In this document: positions 18,406 to 28,767 of the stretch, piece after piece
How the letters are laid out: every line of letters starts with the position of its first letter
Numbering within the stretch: the stretch's first letter is position 1
Source: Pseudomonas peradeniyensis
GTDB lineage: Bacteria; Pseudomonadota; Gammaproteobacteria; Pseudomonadales; Pseudomonadaceae
Direction of reading: 5' to 3'
Assembly: GCF_014268935.2 (NCBI RefSeq)
Contig: NZ_JABWRJ020000002.1
Span: 922,001-986,000, forward strand
DNA: 64,000 nt
Notes under the pieces: model-generated
What the model saw: the letters and a program-made list of their open reading frames with translations, nothing else
Databases searched by the model: none
Told to the model about the DNA's origin: nothing
Translations under genes and position numbers: made by a program

Positions 18406-18517
18406 GCTCGGGCTCTGGTGCGGGGGGCGGAGCTTGGTTTTAGCGACTTGTTACATATAGCGTCAAAGAATGTTAATTAATTTGAATATGTCTTTTGGTT
18501 ATTTGTCTGGTGACAGG

Positions 18518-18607
18518 CCTAATCGCGGGGCAAGCCCGCTCCCACGCTGCTCCCACGCCATTGCTGGTTTGTGCGGGCGGCGTGGGAGCGGGCTTGCCCC
18601 GCGATGG
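18518..18607. repeat. Inverted REP pair
   Basis: AATCGCGGGGCAAGCCCGCT and its inverted copy GAGCGGGCTTGCCCCGCGAT, about 30 bases apart, end against the stop of the porin gene at 18610. Confidence 0.85.
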
Positions 18608-18609
18608 CA

Positions 18610-19863
18610 TCAAAGAAGATTGAGCGGGTAACTGACGATCAACCGGTTCTCGTCGAACGCATTGCTGCTGAAATCCCTGCGCATGGTCGAGTTGCGCCAT
18701 TTCACCGACAGGTCCTTGAAGGTCCCTGCCTGCACCACATAGGCCAGCTCGGTCTCCCGGGCCCACTCCTTGCCATCGTCCACCCCGCCCGCATGCACGT
18801 TGTCACCCTTGATGTAGCGGTTCATCAGGGTCAGTCCGGGAATACCGACAGTGACGAAGTTGAAGTCATGGCGCACCTGCCAGGAGCGCTCCTTGGCATT
18901 ATCGAAGCTGGCGTTGTAGCTGTCGTTGGCCAGGGTGCCGCCGCTGGTGCCGTTGACCCGCATCCAGGCGTCGTCGCCACTGACCTTCTGCAAGCCGACG
19001 TAGAAGGTGTGGCCCTGGTAGCGCGCCGAGAGCATGGCCGAGGCGGTGCGGTTGTCGAGGTCGCCGGCGCGGGCGCTGCCGTCTTCCTTGCCGAGGAAGT
19101 AGCCCAGGTTGGCGCCCAGGGTCCAGTCGCCCAGGGGCTGGCTGTGCACCAGGTTCAGGTACTGCTGGCGGTAGATGTCCTTGAGGCGGGCGTCCCACAG
19201 GCCGACCGTCGTGCGCTTGTCGTTGAAGCTGTATTCGCCACCGGCGAAGTTGAAGCGGTCGGAGGTGATGCCGGCGCGCCCCTGCATGAACATGTCTTCC
19301 ATGCTCGCGTCGTTGCGCGGGCTGTTGCCGCGGAACTGGCCGGCATAGAGGGTCAGGCCGTCGATTTCCTTCGAGGTGAGCTGGCCGCCGCGGAACGTCT
19401 GCGGCAGCGAGCGTCCATCGTCCGAACGCAGGATCGGCAGCACCGGCATCCACTCGCCGACCTTGAGTTCGGTTTGCGACAGGCGCGCCTTGAACGCCAC
19501 GCCCAGGCGGCCGAAATCATCGGCCGGGCGGCCATCGTCATGCACCGGCAGCAGGTGGGTGCCGGCCGTGCCTCTGCCACCGTCGAGCTTGACCGAGTAC
19601 AGCCCCAGCACGTCGATACCGAAGCCGACGGTGCCCTGGGTGAAGCCGGAACGGGCGTCGAGGATGAAGCTCTGGGTCCATTCCTCGGCCTTGCCCTGGG
19701 GGTTGGCCGGGTCGACGAAGTTGCGGTTGATGTAGAAGTTGCGCAGGTTGAGGCTGGCCTTGGCGTCCTCCAGAAAGCCGCTTTCGGCGGCGACGGCGGG
19801 CAAGGCGCAGGATAGGGCCAACAGGCCCGGCAGCAGCTGGCGTGCGGGTTGCAAAGTGCTCAT
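18610..19863 (-). CDS. OprD-family porin for aromatic acids (BenF/OpdK-like)
   Basis: A 417-residue outer-membrane porin. A signal peptide ends near PAVAA (about residue 26), then comes the family start SGFLEDAKASLNLRNFYINR. The repeated amphipathic strands, GQFRGNSPRNDASMEDM and the terminal strand ENRLIVSYPLNLL are typical of OccK/OccD (OprD) channels for small carboxylates. ATG 19863 directly precedes a hydrophobic signal sequence; an earlier in-frame start would add a 30-residue basic leader without a ribosome site. A PcaR box 150 bases upstream ties it to the pca regulon, so it likely admits protocatechuate, 4-hydroxybenzoate or benzoate. Confidence 0.88.
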   Translation of the reverse strand: MSTLQPARQLLPGLLALSCALPAVAAESGFLEDAKASLNLRNFYINRNFVDPANPQGKAEEWTQSFILDARSGFTQGTVGFGIDVLGLYSVKLDGGRGTAGTHLLPVHDDGRPADDFGRLGVAFKARLSQTELKVGEWMPVLPILRSDDGRSLPQTFRGGQLTSKEIDGLTLYAGQFRGNSPRNDASMEDMFMQGRAGITSDRFNFAGGEYSFNDKRTTVGLWDARLKDIYRQQYLNLVHSQPLGDWTLGANLGYFLGKEDGSARAGDLDNRTASAMLSARYQGHTFYVGLQKVSGDDAWMRVNGTSGGTLANDSYNASFDNAKERSWQVRHDFNFVTVGIPGLTLMNRYIKGDNVHAGGVDDGKEWARETELAYVVQAGTFKDLSVKWRNSTMRRDFSSNAFDENRLIVSYPLNLL

Positions 19864-20014
19864 CTGTCGTGGATCTCTTGTTTTTATTGGGCGAGCCGGT
19901 GCGCTGCGGGTGCGGGCCGCAGGGTTGGGCGTCTTTAGAGAGAGCTTGTGCAACGTTGCGTGGGCGATGGTGCGGGGGAGGGTGGGGGCGAGGCAATTCG
20001 TGGAACGCGGAATG

Positions 20015-20029
20015 GGGCGATTATCGAAC
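20015..20029 (-). promoter_or_regulatory. PcaR box upstream of the porin gene
   Basis: On the minus strand the bases read GTTCGATAATCGCCC, matching the pcaI box in 14 of 15 positions. It lies 152 bases before the porin ATG. Confidence 0.75.
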
Positions 20030-20048
20030 GTAATGTTGACCGACCGGT

Positions 20049-20125
20049 ATCGCGGGGCAAGCCCGCTCCCACGTTGCGATACCTCAGGTTGAAGAGCAGC
20101 GTGGGAGCGGGCTTGCCCCGCGATG
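20049..20125. repeat. Inverted REP pair
   Basis: TATCGCGGGGCAAGCCCGCT and its inverted copy ending GGCTTGCCCCGCGAT, about 22 bases apart, next to the ttgC terminator. Confidence 0.85.
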
Positions 20126-20140
20126 TGGCCTGTGCGGGCA

Positions 20141-20168
20141 ACAAAAAGCCCACCGTAAGGGTGGGCTT
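20141..20168 (-). terminator. Intrinsic terminator of ttgABC
   Basis: AAGCCCACC (20146-20154) pairs with GGTGGGCTT (20160-20168). Read on the minus strand the stem is followed by TTTTTG. It sits about 20 bases after the ttgC stop. Confidence 0.85.
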
Positions 20169-20186
20169 GATGCGTTAGCGGTCCAA

Positions 20187-21632
20187 TCAGCCTTTCGGCG
20201 TCTGGATCGAGGCCTGCTGCTGGGTCTGCTCGTACCAGCCGCCACCGAGGGCCTTGTACAGGTTGACCTCGCTGACCAGCTGCGACAGGCGATCGCCGAT
20301 CAGCGACTGCTGGGCGCTGAACAGGTTGCGCTGGGCGTCGAGGAAGGTCAGGTTGCTGTCGATACCGATGCGGTAGCGGCGCTCGGCCAGGCGGTAGTAG
20401 TCCTGGTTCGCCGCCACCAGGTCGCGTTGCGCCTGCAGCTGCTCTTCGAACGTCTTGCGTGCGGCCAGGCCATCGGCGACTTCCTGGAAGGCGGTCTGGA
20501 TGGTCTTTTCGTACTTGGCGACGTTGATGTCCTTCTGGATCTTCGAGTAGTCCAGGCTGGCCTTGAGGCTACCGGCATTGAAGATCGGCAGGTTGATCTG
20601 CGGCTGGAACAGCCAGGTGCCCGAACCACCCTTGAACAGCCCGCCCATGTCCGGGCTCAGGGTACCGGCGTTGGCGGTCAGGCTGATGCTCGGGAAGAAC
20701 GCGGCGCGGGCGGCGCCGATGTTGGCGTTGGCGGCCTTGAGCAGGTGCTCGGCTTCCTGGATGTCCGGACGGCGCTGCAGGATGTCGGACGGCAGGCCCG
20801 CCGGTACTTCGGCCAACTGGTCGGCATTGAGCTCCAGCGGCTTGGGCAGGGTGGCCGGTACGCCGGTACCCACCAGCACGGTGAGGCTGTTCAGGTCCTG
20901 GGCGACCAGGCGCTGGTACTGCGACAGCTTGACCCGCGCGCCTTCGACGGCGGTACGCGCCTGGCTCAGGTCCAGCGCCGAAGCCACGCCCACCTCATTG
21001 CTACGGCGGGTCAGGTTGTAGCTCTCTTCGTACGTCTTGAGCGTTTCTTCGGTCAGCTTCAGCAGCGCCTGGTCGGCCTGCCAGGTGTAGTAGGCGTTGG
21101 CCACGCTGGCCACCAGGCTGATCTGCGTGGAGCGACGTGCCTGCTCGCTGGACAGGTAGGTTTCCAGGGCCTGCTCGGTCAGGCTGCGTACGCGACCGAA
21201 CAGGTCCAGCTCATAGGAGCTGACACCCAGGGTGGCCGAGTACTGGCTGCTGATGGTGGATTCGCCGGTCTGCGACATGTTCGCCGGCATCCGCTGGCGG
21301 CTGCCGCTGCCATTGGCCGACACGGCCGGGAACAGGTCGGCGCGCTGGATGCGGTACTGGGCGCGGTAGGCGTCGATGTTCAACGCCGCGACGCGCAGGT
21401 CGCGGTTGTTTTCCAGCGACGTCTGGATCAGCTGCTGCAGCGCCGGGTCGTGGAAGAACTGGCGCCAGCCCTGTTCGGCCGCGGCGACGTTGGCCGACTC
21501 GGTCGGCGAGTACGCAGGGCCTTGCGGCCACTGCGCGGCCACCGGCGCCTCAGGCGTCTGGTAGTCGGGGATCAGCGAGCAGCCGCCGAGGATGAAGGCG
21601 GTTACCGCCAGGGACAACAAAGACTTGGTCAT
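20187..21632 (-). CDS. ttgC: TtgC, outer-membrane channel of the TtgABC pump
   Basis: A 481-residue OprM/TolC-type outer-membrane lipoprotein. The lipobox is [11 protein letters not shown], with the acylated Cys at residue 18. Two outer-membrane-efflux repeats follow, each with long helices; the family stretch [29 protein letters not shown] is split here into [15 protein letters not shown] and [12 protein letters not shown]. It forms the exit duct for TtgAB. Its start overlaps the ttgB stop by 4 bases, so it is the last gene of the operon. Confidence 0.95.
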   Translation of the reverse strand: MTKSLLSLAVTAFILGGCSLIPDYQTPEAPVAAQWPQGPAYSPTESANVAAAEQGWRQFFHDPALQQLIQTSLENNRDLRVAALNIDAYRAQYRIQRADLFPAVSANGSGSRQRMPANMSQTGESTISSQYSATLGVSSYELDLFGRVRSLTEQALETYLSSEQARRSTQISLVASVANAYYTWQADQALLKLTEETLKTYEESYNLTRRSNEVGVASALDLSQARTAVEGARVKLSQYQRLVAQDLNSLTVLVGTGVPATLPKPLELNADQLAEVPAGLPSDILQRRPDIQEAEHLLKAANANIGAARAAFFPSISLTANAGTLSPDMGGLFKGGSGTWLFQPQINLPIFNAGSLKASLDYSKIQKDINVAKYEKTIQTAFQEVADGLAARKTFEEQLQAQRDLVAANQDYYRLAERRYRIGIDSNLTFLDAQRNLFSAQQSLIGDRLSQLVSEVNLYKALGGGWYEQTQQQASIQTPKG

Positions 21633-24600
21633 TGCCCAGCCTCATAACGTGGAGTTTCAGGGGTGGCGTGTTCTTTCGGCTCTTTGCTGCCGAACAGCGA
21701 CGACACTGCGACGAAGAATAGCGGTACCCAGAAGATGGCCAGCACGGTCGCACTGATCATGCCGCCGATCACGCCGGTACCGATGGCGTGCTGGCTGCCG
21801 GCGCCGGCGCCGCTGGCGATGGTCAACGGTACCACGCCGAGGATGAACGCCAGCGAGGTCATGATGATCGGGCGCAGACGCATGCGGCACGCCTCGATCG
21901 CTGCGTCGTACAAGCTGCGGCCTTGCTCGTGCAGTTCCTTGGCGAACTCGACGATCAGGATGGCGTTCTTCGCCGCCAGGCCGATCGTGGTCAGCAAGCC
22001 GACCAGGAAGTACACGTCGTTGGACAACCCGCGCAGGCTGGTGGCGAGCAGGGCACCGATGATACCCAGCGGTACCACGAGCACGACCGCGATCGGGATC
22101 GACCAGCTTTCGTACAGCGCCGCCAGGCACAGGAACACGAACAGTACCGAGAGGGCGAACAGCGCCGGCATCTGCGAACCGGAGAGTTTTTCCTCGTAGG
22201 ACATGCCGGTCCAGGAGTAGCCGATACCGGTTGGCAGTTCGCCGGCGATGCGCTCGACTTCGGCCATGGCCTCACCGGTACTGTAGCCCGGGGCCGGGGT
22301 ACCGAGGATCTCGACCGCTTCCACGCCGTTGTAGCGCGACAGCTTCGGCGAGCCGTAGCTCCACTCGCCCTTGGCGAAGGAGGAGAACGGCACCATCTCG
22401 CCCTTGCCGTTGCGCACGTACCACTTCTGCAGGTCTTCCGGGCTCATCCGCGAGTTCGGCTCGCCCTGGATGTAGACCTTCTTGACCCGACCGCGGTCGA
22501 TGAAGTCGTTGACGTAGCTACCGCCCAGGGCGATCGACAGGGTGTTGTTGATGTCGGCGATGGTCACGCCCAGGGCACTGGCGCGTTCGTCGTCGATGGT
22601 CAGCTGGTACTGCGGCTCGTCGTTCAGGCCGTTCGGACGCACGGCGCTGAGGATCTTGCTCTGCGCGGCCTTGGCCAGGAACTGGTTGCGCGCTTCCATC
22701 AGTTTCGCGTGGCCGACGCCGGCGCGGTCCTGGAGGAACACGTCGAAGCCGGTGGCGTTACCCAGTTCGAGTACCGCCGGCGGGGCGAAGGCGAACACCA
22801 TCGCGTCGCGGAAGCTGAAGAAGTGCATCTGCGCGCGCTGGGCGAGGGCGAACACGCTGTTCTCCTTCGAGCGCTCGTCCCACGGCTTGAGCATGATGAA
22901 CGCCATGCCCGAGCTCTGGCCACGACCGGCGAAGTTGAAGCCGTTGACGGTGAACACCGATGCCACGGTGTCGGCTTCCTTGTCGAGCAGGTACTCACGC
23001 ATCTGGTCGACCACCACTTGGGTGCGCTCGGCACTGGAGCCGGCCGGGGTCTGCACCTGGGCGAACAGCACGCCCTGGTCTTCTTCCGGCAGGAACGCGG
23101 TGGGGATACGGGCGAACAGCCAGATCATGCCGACCACGATCAGGGCGTATGCCAGCAGGAACGGGATCTTGTTACGCAGGATGGTGCCGACGCTGCGCTC
23201 GTAGCCGACAACGCTGCGGTCGAAGTTGCGGTTGAACCAGCCGAAGAAGCCGCGCTTGGCCACATGGTGCTCGCCCTTCTTCAGCGGCTTGAGCATGGTG
23301 GCGCACAGGGCCGGAGTGAAGATCAGCGCTACCAGCACCGACAGGCCCATGGCCGAGACGATGGTGATGGAGAACTGGCGATAGATCACACCGGTGGAAC
23401 CGCCGAAGAAGGCCATCGGCAGCAGTACCGCCGACAGTACCAGCGCGATACCCACCAGGGCGCCCTGGATTTGCTCCATGGAGCGCTTGGTTGCCTCCTT
23501 GGGCGGCAACCCTTCCTCGGACATCACCCGCTCGACGTTCTCCACCACGACGATGGCATCGTCCACCAGCAGGCCGATGGCCAGGACCATGGCGAACATG
23601 GTCAGGGTGTTGATGCTGAACCCGGCGGCGGCAAGGATGCCGAAAGTACCCAGCAACACCACCGGCACGGTCATGGTGGTGATGATGGTGGCGCGGAAGT
23701 TCTGCAGGAACAGGTACATCACCAGGAACACCAGGACCACGGCCTCGATCAGGGTGTGGATCACCCCGCTGATCGATTCGGTGACCACCGGCGTGGTGTC
23801 ATACGGGAACACGGCCTTCACGCCCGGCGGGAAGAACGGCTCCAGGTCGCTGATGGTGGTGCGCAGCGCCTTGGCAGTATCCAGCGCGTTGGCGCCGGTG
23901 GCCAGCTTGACCGCCAGGCCCGAGGCCGGCTTGCCGTTGTACTGGGCGCTGATAGCGTAGTTCTCGCCGCCCAGGCCGACCGTGGCGACATCGCCCAGGC
24001 GTACTTGGGAACCGTCGTTGTTGACCTTGAGCAGGATCTTCTCGAACTGCTCGGCGGTCTGCAGGCGGGTCTTGCCGATGATGGTGGCGTTGAGCTGGGT
24101 ACCCGGCAGTGCCGGCAGGCCGCCGAGCTGGCCGGACGAGACCTGGACGTTCTGCGCGGCCACGGCGGTGCGCACATCGACCGGAGTCAGCTGGAACTTG
24201 TTCAGCTTGGCCGGATCCAGCCAGATACGCATGGCGTACTGCGCACCGAACACCTGGAAGTCACCGACGCCCGCGGTCCGCGAGATCGGGTCCTGCATGT
24301 TGGAGACGATGTAGTTGGCCAGGTCGTCCTTGCTCATGCTGCCGTCTTCGGACACCAGGCCGATCACCAGCAGGAAGTTCTTCACTGCCTTGGTGACGCG
24401 GATACCTTGCTGCTGCACTTCCTGCGGCAGCAGCGGGGTGGCCAGGTTCAGCTTGTTCTGTACCTGGACCTGCGCGGTGTCGGAGTTGGTGCCCTGCTCG
24501 AAGGTGGCGGTGATGGTCATGCTGCCGTCAGAGTTACTTTCCGACGACACATAACGCAGGTTGTCGATACCGTTGAGCTGCTGCTCGATCACCTGCACCA

Positions 24601-24781
24601 CGGTGTCCTGCACGGTCTGCGCCGAGGCGCCCGGGTAGGTCACGGAGATGGCGATGGCCGGCGGGGCGATGCTCGGGTACTGGTTGATCGGCAGCTTCAG
24701 GATCGACAGGGCGCCGACCAGCATGATCACCAGGGCGATCACCCAGGCGAAGATCGGGCGATCGATAAAGAACTTCGACAT
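21629..24781 (-). CDS. ttgB: TtgB, RND multidrug/solvent efflux transporter
   Basis: A 1050-residue inner-membrane proton/drug antiporter of the HAE1 RND family (MexB, AcrB). It starts [20 protein letters not shown]. The proton-relay aspartates sit in [17 protein letters not shown] in TM4, and the lysine of TM10 is in [20 protein letters not shown]. The two large periplasmic loops with porter and docking domains are full length. Its gene product pumps solvents and antibiotics in P. putida. It begins 3 bases after the ttgA stop. Confidence 0.97.
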   Translation of the reverse strand: MSKFFIDRPIFAWVIALVIMLVGALSILKLPINQYPSIAPPAIAISVTYPGASAQTVQDTVVQVIEQQLNGIDNLRYVSSESNSDGSMTITATFEQGTNSDTAQVQVQNKLNLATPLLPQEVQQQGIRVTKAVKNFLLVIGLVSEDGSMSKDDLANYIVSNMQDPISRTAGVGDFQVFGAQYAMRIWLDPAKLNKFQLTPVDVRTAVAAQNVQVSSGQLGGLPALPGTQLNATIIGKTRLQTAEQFEKILLKVNNDGSQVRLGDVATVGLGGENYAISAQYNGKPASGLAVKLATGANALDTAKALRTTISDLEPFFPPGVKAVFPYDTTPVVTESISGVIHTLIEAVVLVFLVMYLFLQNFRATIITTMTVPVVLLGTFGILAAAGFSINTLTMFAMVLAIGLLVDDAIVVVENVERVMSEEGLPPKEATKRSMEQIQGALVGIALVLSAVLLPMAFFGGSTGVIYRQFSITIVSAMGLSVLVALIFTPALCATMLKPLKKGEHHVAKRGFFGWFNRNFDRSVVGYERSVGTILRNKIPFLLAYALIVVGMIWLFARIPTAFLPEEDQGVLFAQVQTPAGSSAERTQVVVDQMREYLLDKEADTVASVFTVNGFNFAGRGQSSGMAFIMLKPWDERSKENSVFALAQRAQMHFFSFRDAMVFAFAPPAVLELGNATGFDVFLQDRAGVGHAKLMEARNQFLAKAAQSKILSAVRPNGLNDEPQYQLTIDDERASALGVTIADINNTLSIALGGSYVNDFIDRGRVKKVYIQGEPNSRMSPEDLQKWYVRNGKGEMVPFSSFAKGEWSYGSPKLSRYNGVEAVEILGTPAPGYSTGEAMAEVERIAGELPTGIGYSWTGMSYEEKLSGSQMPALFALSVLFVFLCLAALYESWSIPIAVVLVVPLGIIGALLATSLRGLSNDVYFLVGLLTTIGLAAKNAILIVEFAKELHEQGRSLYDAAIEACRMRLRPIIMTSLAFILGVVPLTIASGAGAGSQHAIGTGVIGGMISATVLAIFWVPLFFVAVSSLFGSKEPKEHATPETPRYEAGQ

Positions 24782-24784
24782 GGT

Positions 24785-25939
24785 TTACTCCGCTTTGGCG
24801 TCGGCTTTGGCCGTGTTGGCCTGAGCAGGGCCGGCCGGCTTCTTGACGTTGGTGGCTTCGCTGACCTTGACCTCGACACCCGGTCGCACGAACTGCAGCC
24901 CTTCGGTGATCAGACGGTCGCCCGGGTTCAGGCCTTCCTCGATCAGCCAGTCGCTGCCCAGGGTGCGGCTGGCCTTGAGCTGGCGCAGTTCGACCTTGTT
25001 CTCCTGGTTGACCACCAATGCGGTCGGCGCGCCCTTGAGGTCACGGGTCACGCCCTGTTGCGGGGCCAGGATGGCGTTGGCGTTGACCCCGGCCTTGAGC
25101 CGCGCATGGACGAACATGCCGGGCAGCAGGGTGTGGTCGGGGTTGGGGAAGATCGCGCGCAGGGTGACGGAGCCTGTGGTCTCGTCGACCGCGACTTCGG
25201 AGAACTCCAGGCGACCCTGTTGCTTGAACAGGCTGCCGTCTTCCAGCACCAGCTGCACCTGGGCGGCGTTGTCGCCGGCCTTTTGCAGTTGGCCGCCTTC
25301 CAGGTCACGGCGCAGCTTGAGCAGCTCGGCGGTGGACTGGGTGACGTCGACGTAGATCGGATCGAGCTGCTGGATGGTGGCCATGGCGTTGGTCTGGCCG
25401 TTGTTCACCAGGGCGCCTTCAGTGACCGAGGAGCGACCGATACGGCCACTGATCGGCGCCAGCACCTTGGTGTAGCGCAGGTCGATCTGGGCGCTCTTGA
25501 GCGAGGCCTCGGCCTGCAATCGTTTGGCATTGGCGTCGTCGTACTCTTGCTTGGAGACGGCCTGCTCGTCGATCAGTTGCTTGTAGCGCTCGGCCAGCGA
25601 GCGGGTAGCCTGCAGGTTGGCCTGGGCGTTGGCCAGGGTCGCCTCGTAGACGGCCGGGTCGATCTGGTAGAGCTGCTGCCCTTCCTTGACGTCGGTGCCT
25701 TCCTTGAACAGGCGCTTGAGAATGATGCCGTTCACCTGCGGGCGAACCTCGGCCACACGGTAGGCGCTGGTGCGCCCCGGCAGTTCCGAGGTCAGGGTGA
25801 AGGCTTGCGGTTGCACGGTCACGACGCCGACCTGAGGAGCCTGCGGCGCAGGCGCTGCTTCCTCTTTCTTACAGCCACTGAGCAGGGTTGCCAGGGCCAC
25901 GGCGGAAACCAGGGCGGTTACGGCTGGCTTGAATTGCAT
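24785..25939 (-). CDS. ttgA: TtgA, periplasmic adaptor of the TtgABC pump
   Basis: A 384-residue membrane-fusion lipoprotein (MexA/AcrA family). The lipobox is TLLSGCKKEEA, with Cys at residue 23. The order is a beta-barrel strand, a lipoyl half-motif (VRPQVNGIILKRLFKEGTDV), a coiled-coil hairpin around 100-170, the second lipoyl half (LAPISGRIGRSSVTEGALV) and a membrane-proximal domain. It is the first gene of ttgABC and is transcribed from the TtgR-controlled promoter at about 26050. Confidence 0.96.
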   Translation of the reverse strand: MQFKPAVTALVSAVALATLLSGCKKEEAAPAPQAPQVGVVTVQPQAFTLTSELPGRTSAYRVAEVRPQVNGIILKRLFKEGTDVKEGQQLYQIDPAVYEATLANAQANLQATRSLAERYKQLIDEQAVSKQEYDDANAKRLQAEASLKSAQIDLRYTKVLAPISGRIGRSSVTEGALVNNGQTNAMATIQQLDPIYVDVTQSTAELLKLRRDLEGGQLQKAGDNAAQVQLVLEDGSLFKQQGRLEFSEVAVDETTGSVTLRAIFPNPDHTLLPGMFVHARLKAGVNANAILAPQQGVTRDLKGAPTALVVNQENKVELRQLKASRTLGSDWLIEEGLNPGDRLITEGLQFVRPGVEVKVSEATNVKKPAGPAQANTAKADAKAE

Positions 25940-26035
25940 GAGGATCCTCGGGTCGCAGGAGCAAGGGAGCTCAAGAATATAGTGGAAGAGTCTTAAGAGA
26001 AAAACGCTATCCGGTGGATAAATAGCTTGCTAAGG

Positions 26036-26067
26036 AATATACTTACATTCATGGTTGTTTGTAAATA
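26036..26067. promoter_or_regulatory. TtgR operator overlapping the ttgABC promoter
   Basis: The minus-strand -10 TATATT (26036-26041) and -35 TTACAA (26059-26064) are 17 bases apart. They lie within the pseudopalindrome ACTTACATTCATGGTTGTTT followed by GTAAATA, which equals the TtgR operator I recall from P. putida. TtgR bound here would block ttgA and probably its own divergent gene. Confidence 0.88.
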
Positions 26068-26186
26068 CCGTCGGTGAGTCGCCGCGGATCGTCCACATGC
26101 ACCCGGGAGTGGCCCATGAAGCGCTCGCCCCGGCCCGATTCCCGTCCGCCAGCTGAGCGGGCGGGGCCTGATGAGGTTGTACTGCC

Positions 26187-26819
26187 ATGGTCCGTCGAAC
26201 CAAAGAAGAAGCCCAGGAAACCCGTGCCCAGATCATCGAGGCGGCGGAAAAGGCCTTCTACAAGCGCGGGGTCGCGCGTACCACCCTGGCCGACATTGCC
26301 GAGCTCGCGGGGGTGACCCGCGGGGCGATCTACTGGCATTTCAGCAACAAGGCGGAACTGGTGCAGGCGCTGCTCGACAGCCTGCACGAAACCCACGACC
26401 ACCTGGCCCGGGCCAGTGAAAGCGAGGACGAACTCGACCCGCTCGGCTGCATGCGCAAGCTGTTGCTGCAAGTGTTCAACGAGCTGGTGCTCGATGCCCG
26501 TACCCGGCGTATCAATGAAATCCTGCATCACAAGTGCGAGTTCACCGACGACATGTGTGAGATTCGCCAACAACGCCAGGGCGCGGTGCTGGACTGCCAT
26601 CAGAGCGTTGCCCTGGCCTTGGGCAATGCGGTACGTCGTGGCCAGTTGCCCGCCGAGCTCGATATCGAGCGGGCGGCGGTGGCCATGTTTGCCTATGTGG
26701 ACGGCCTGATCGGCCGCTGGCTGCTGCTGCCGGACAGCTTCGACCTGTTGGGCGATGTCGAAAAATGGGTCGACACCGGGCTGGATATGCTGCGCTTGAG
26801 CCCGGGCTTGCGCAAATGA
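26187..26819 (+). CDS. ttgR: TtgR, TetR-family repressor of ttgABC
   Basis: A 210-residue TetR/AcrR repressor. The N-terminal helix-turn-helix is at about 29-52 ([21 protein letters not shown]), given here as [15 protein letters not shown] and AIYWHF. The C-terminal ligand pocket is full length. TtgR binds flavonoids, chloramphenicol and similar drugs and then releases the operator. ATG 26187 gives the known N-terminus [20 protein letters not shown]. It is divergent from ttgA with 247 bases between them. Confidence 0.97.
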   Translation: MVRRTKEEAQETRAQIIEAAEKAFYKRGVARTTLADIAELAGVTRGAIYWHFSNKAELVQALLDSLHETHDHLARASESEDELDPLGCMRKLLLQVFNELVLDARTRRINEILHHKCEFTDDMCEIRQQRQGAVLDCHQSVALALGNAVRRGQLPAELDIERAAVAMFAYVDGLIGRWLLLPDSFDLLGDVEKWVDTGLDMLRLSPGLRK

Positions 26820-26879
26820 CACTTTGTTAAGGATTGTGAGGAAGTGTTACTCCCATCCGATTAACGCAGAATTAATAAC

Positions 26880-26906
26880 GTGGGAGCGACGCACCGCCGC
26901 TCCCAC
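26880..26906. repeat. Inverted repeat between convergent ttgR and MFS genes
   Basis: GTGGGAGC (26880-26887) pairs with GCTCCCAC (26899-26906). There is no U tract on either side, so it may be a REP fragment with a weak bidirectional end-of-message role. Confidence 0.5.
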
Positions 26907-26911
26907 AATCC

Positions 26912-28363
26912 TCAGCGCCCGCGCAACTGCCTGTCTGGCAACGCCAGCGCCGCCAGAAGTCCGATCAGCGACGCCCCGGCACTGACCAGCAGCAGGTCGC
27001 GGAAGGTTTCCAGCAAGCGCGCCTGGGTCTGCGGATCCGCCTCTCCCGCTTTGAGGCTGCCCAATAGCGGATTGCCCAACATCTCGAAACCACCCTGGTG
27101 CAATAGCGCTAGCAGCAGGCTGGACATGCACGCCACCCCCATTGCCCCGCCGAGCGAGCGGAACAGGTTGGTGGTGCTGGTTGCCACGCCGATGTCCCGG
27201 CTGTCCACCGCGCTTTGCGTGCCCACCAGCGAGGTGGGGAACTGCAGGCCGCAGGCGATGCCGGTCAGCAGCATGAACAGCGCGCCGAGCAACCCCGATT
27301 GCGGCGGCGTCAGCGCCATGGCGGCGATGGCCAGCGGCATCAGCAGTGCTCCGGTGAGGATCTGCGGCTTGAAGCGGCCGGTGCGGCTGGTCATGCGCCC
27401 GCCGGTGAAGGCGCCGATGGGCAGCCCCATGGCCAGCGGCAGCAGGTGCAGCGCCGCGCTGTCGGCGCCGGCACCGGTGATGCCCTGGAAGCGCAGGGGC
27501 ATGAGCATGGTCAGCGAGATCGACTGGAAGCTGGCGAAGAAGATCACGCACCAGCACAGCACCGCGACCCGGTTGCCAAACAGGCCCAGCGGCAGCAGCG
27601 GTTCGCGGCAACGGCGCTCGTGGGCGATGAACGCCAGCAGCCCGAGCAGCGCGCAGCCCAGCAGCGCCAGCACCTGCGACGACAGCCAGGGATGCCCCTG
27701 GCCAACCAGGGTAATGCCCAGCAGCAGGCTGCCCAGGCCAAGGATCATCAACACCGCGCCGAGGTAGTCCACCCGGGCCTCGCGGCGCTTGACCGACAAG
27801 CCGTCCAGCGCCCGGTGGATCACCCACAGGGCGACCAGCCCCAGCGGCAGGTTGATCCAGAACACCCAGCGCCAGGACAGGTACTCGGTGAGCCAACCGC
27901 CAAGCACCGGCCCGGCGACACTGGCCAAGGCATACATGCTGCTGAAATAGCCCTGGTAGCGCCCGCGCTCGCGGGGCGGCACGAAGTCGCCGATGATCGC
28001 CTGGCTCACCGACACCATGCCGCCGGCACCGATGCCTTGGAGCACCCGCGCCAGCACCAGCTGCGGCATGTCCTGGGCCAGGCCGCAGGCCACCGAGGCC
28101 AGGGTGAACAGGGCAGTGCCGGTGAGGATCATGCGCCGCCGGCCATACAGGTCACCGAGCTTGCCGTAGATCGGCACGGCGATGGTCATGGCCACCATGT
28201 AGCCGGAGATGACCCAGGCCAGCAGCCCGACATCATTGAACTGCGCGGAAATCGCCGGCATCGACACGGCGACGATGGTCTGGTCGAGGGCGCCGAGGAA
28301 GATCGCCAGCATCAGGGCGGTCAGGACGCTGCGCAGGACGGTGGGGGGCAGGGCGGCGGTCAC
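26912..28363 (-). CDS. EmrB/QacA-type drug exporter (MFS, DHA2 family)
   Basis: A 483-residue inner-membrane exporter with 14 predicted helices. Signatures: LGALDQTIVAVSMPAI in TM1 (motif D1), GKLGDLYGRRRMIL (motif A) and ARVLQGIGAGGMVSVSQAI (motif B), then GPVLGGWLTEYLSWRWVFWINLP (motif C; abbreviated as GPVLGGW and WRWVFWINLP). The likely role is extrusion of lipophilic toxins. GTG 28363 is chosen because AAGG lies eight bases before it. Longer frames to 28405 or 28438 would translate a REP element. A palindrome about 100 bases upstream may be its operator. Confidence 0.85.
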   Translation of the reverse strand: MTAALPPTVLRSVLTALMLAIFLGALDQTIVAVSMPAISAQFNDVGLLAWVISGYMVAMTIAVPIYGKLGDLYGRRRMILTGTALFTLASVACGLAQDMPQLVLARVLQGIGAGGMVSVSQAIIGDFVPPRERGRYQGYFSSMYALASVAGPVLGGWLTEYLSWRWVFWINLPLGLVALWVIHRALDGLSVKRREARVDYLGAVLMILGLGSLLLGITLVGQGHPWLSSQVLALLGCALLGLLAFIAHERRCREPLLPLGLFGNRVAVLCWCVIFFASFQSISLTMLMPLRFQGITGAGADSAALHLLPLAMGLPIGAFTGGRMTSRTGRFKPQILTGALLMPLAIAAMALTPPQSGLLGALFMLLTGIACGLQFPTSLVGTQSAVDSRDIGVATSTTNLFRSLGGAMGVACMSSLLLALLHQGGFEMLGNPLLGSLKAGEADPQTQARLLETFRDLLLVSAGASLIGLLAALALPDRQLRGR

Positions 28364-28404
28364 GGTGGATACCTTGTGGTCAGCGCTGGCGCGATCGCGA
28401 GGCA

Positions 28405-28434
28405 TCGTGGGAGCGGCCTTGCCCCGCGATGGGC
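28405..28434. repeat. Single REP element
   Basis: CGTGGGAGCGGCCTTGCCCC then GCGATGGG, in inverted orientation relative to the copy after the yjgR-like gene. Confidence 0.75.
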
Positions 28435-28463
28435 TCATTAATGGTGGAGCATTGTACCCTGAG

Positions 28464-28482
28464 TTACATAGCTACCTATGTA
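28464..28482. promoter_or_regulatory. Candidate operator upstream of the MFS exporter
   Basis: TACATAG and CTATGTA form a perfect inverted repeat around CTAC. It overlaps the region expected for the -35 of a minus-strand promoter whose -10 could be TACAAT (in GGGTACAATG). This is typical of a TetR- or MarR-type site, but no such regulator gene is adjacent other than TtgR. Confidence 0.45.
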
Positions 28483-28767
28483 CTCCATGCATCCCCTATG
28501 CAAGATCGGCATTGGCGCATTCATCCAGCGCTGCATGACCGCGTGATATCGTGGCAGGGCCGCAGAGGCTGAAATCCGGGGCCTGCACCAGCATGGTGCA
28601 GCCATTTGCCGCAGGATTTCGCGTCGCTGTATGTCCACACCTTCTATTCCTCTGCCTGCATGTCGAGCATGACCGCCCTGATGGCGACGGTTGGAACAGT
28701 CAGGTAGACCCGATACAGGGGTCGGTAGTCAGCCGTTCACCATTTTTCATTTTCAAGCGGAGTGATC

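Larger units (their letters stand above)
19864..20186. other. Intergenic region between porin and ttgC
   Basis: About 320 bases between divergent regulation of the porin and the 3' end of ttgCBA. It contains the PcaR box at 20015-20029, an inverted REP pair and the ttgC terminator. Nothing else stands out. Confidence 0.7.
28364..28767. other. Divergent intergenic region: MFS exporter and oxaloacetate decarboxylase
   Basis: About 400 bases. It holds a REP element (28405-28434), a palindrome TTACATAGctacCTATGTA near 28464-28482, and a second palindrome CTGCACCA-gca-TGGTGCAG at 28583-28601 nested inside GAAATCC (28571-28577) and GGATTTC (28614-28620). On the minus strand TACAAT just downstream of the first palindrome could be the exporter -10. 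No gene is supported. Confidence 0.6.

Noticed and set aside
21788-25996. A 1402-codon plus-strand open frame opposite ttgA and ttgB
   Set aside because: It is a shadow frame. High GC at third positions of ttgBA removes stop codons on the other strand; the translation is Gln/Asp/His/Arg-rich with no domain, while ttgA and ttgB are intact.
28364-28438. An N-terminal extension of the EmrB-type exporter (MSPSRGKAAPTMPRD...)
   Set aside because: It translates a REP element. GTG 28363 has a good ribosome site and gives the family N-terminus.
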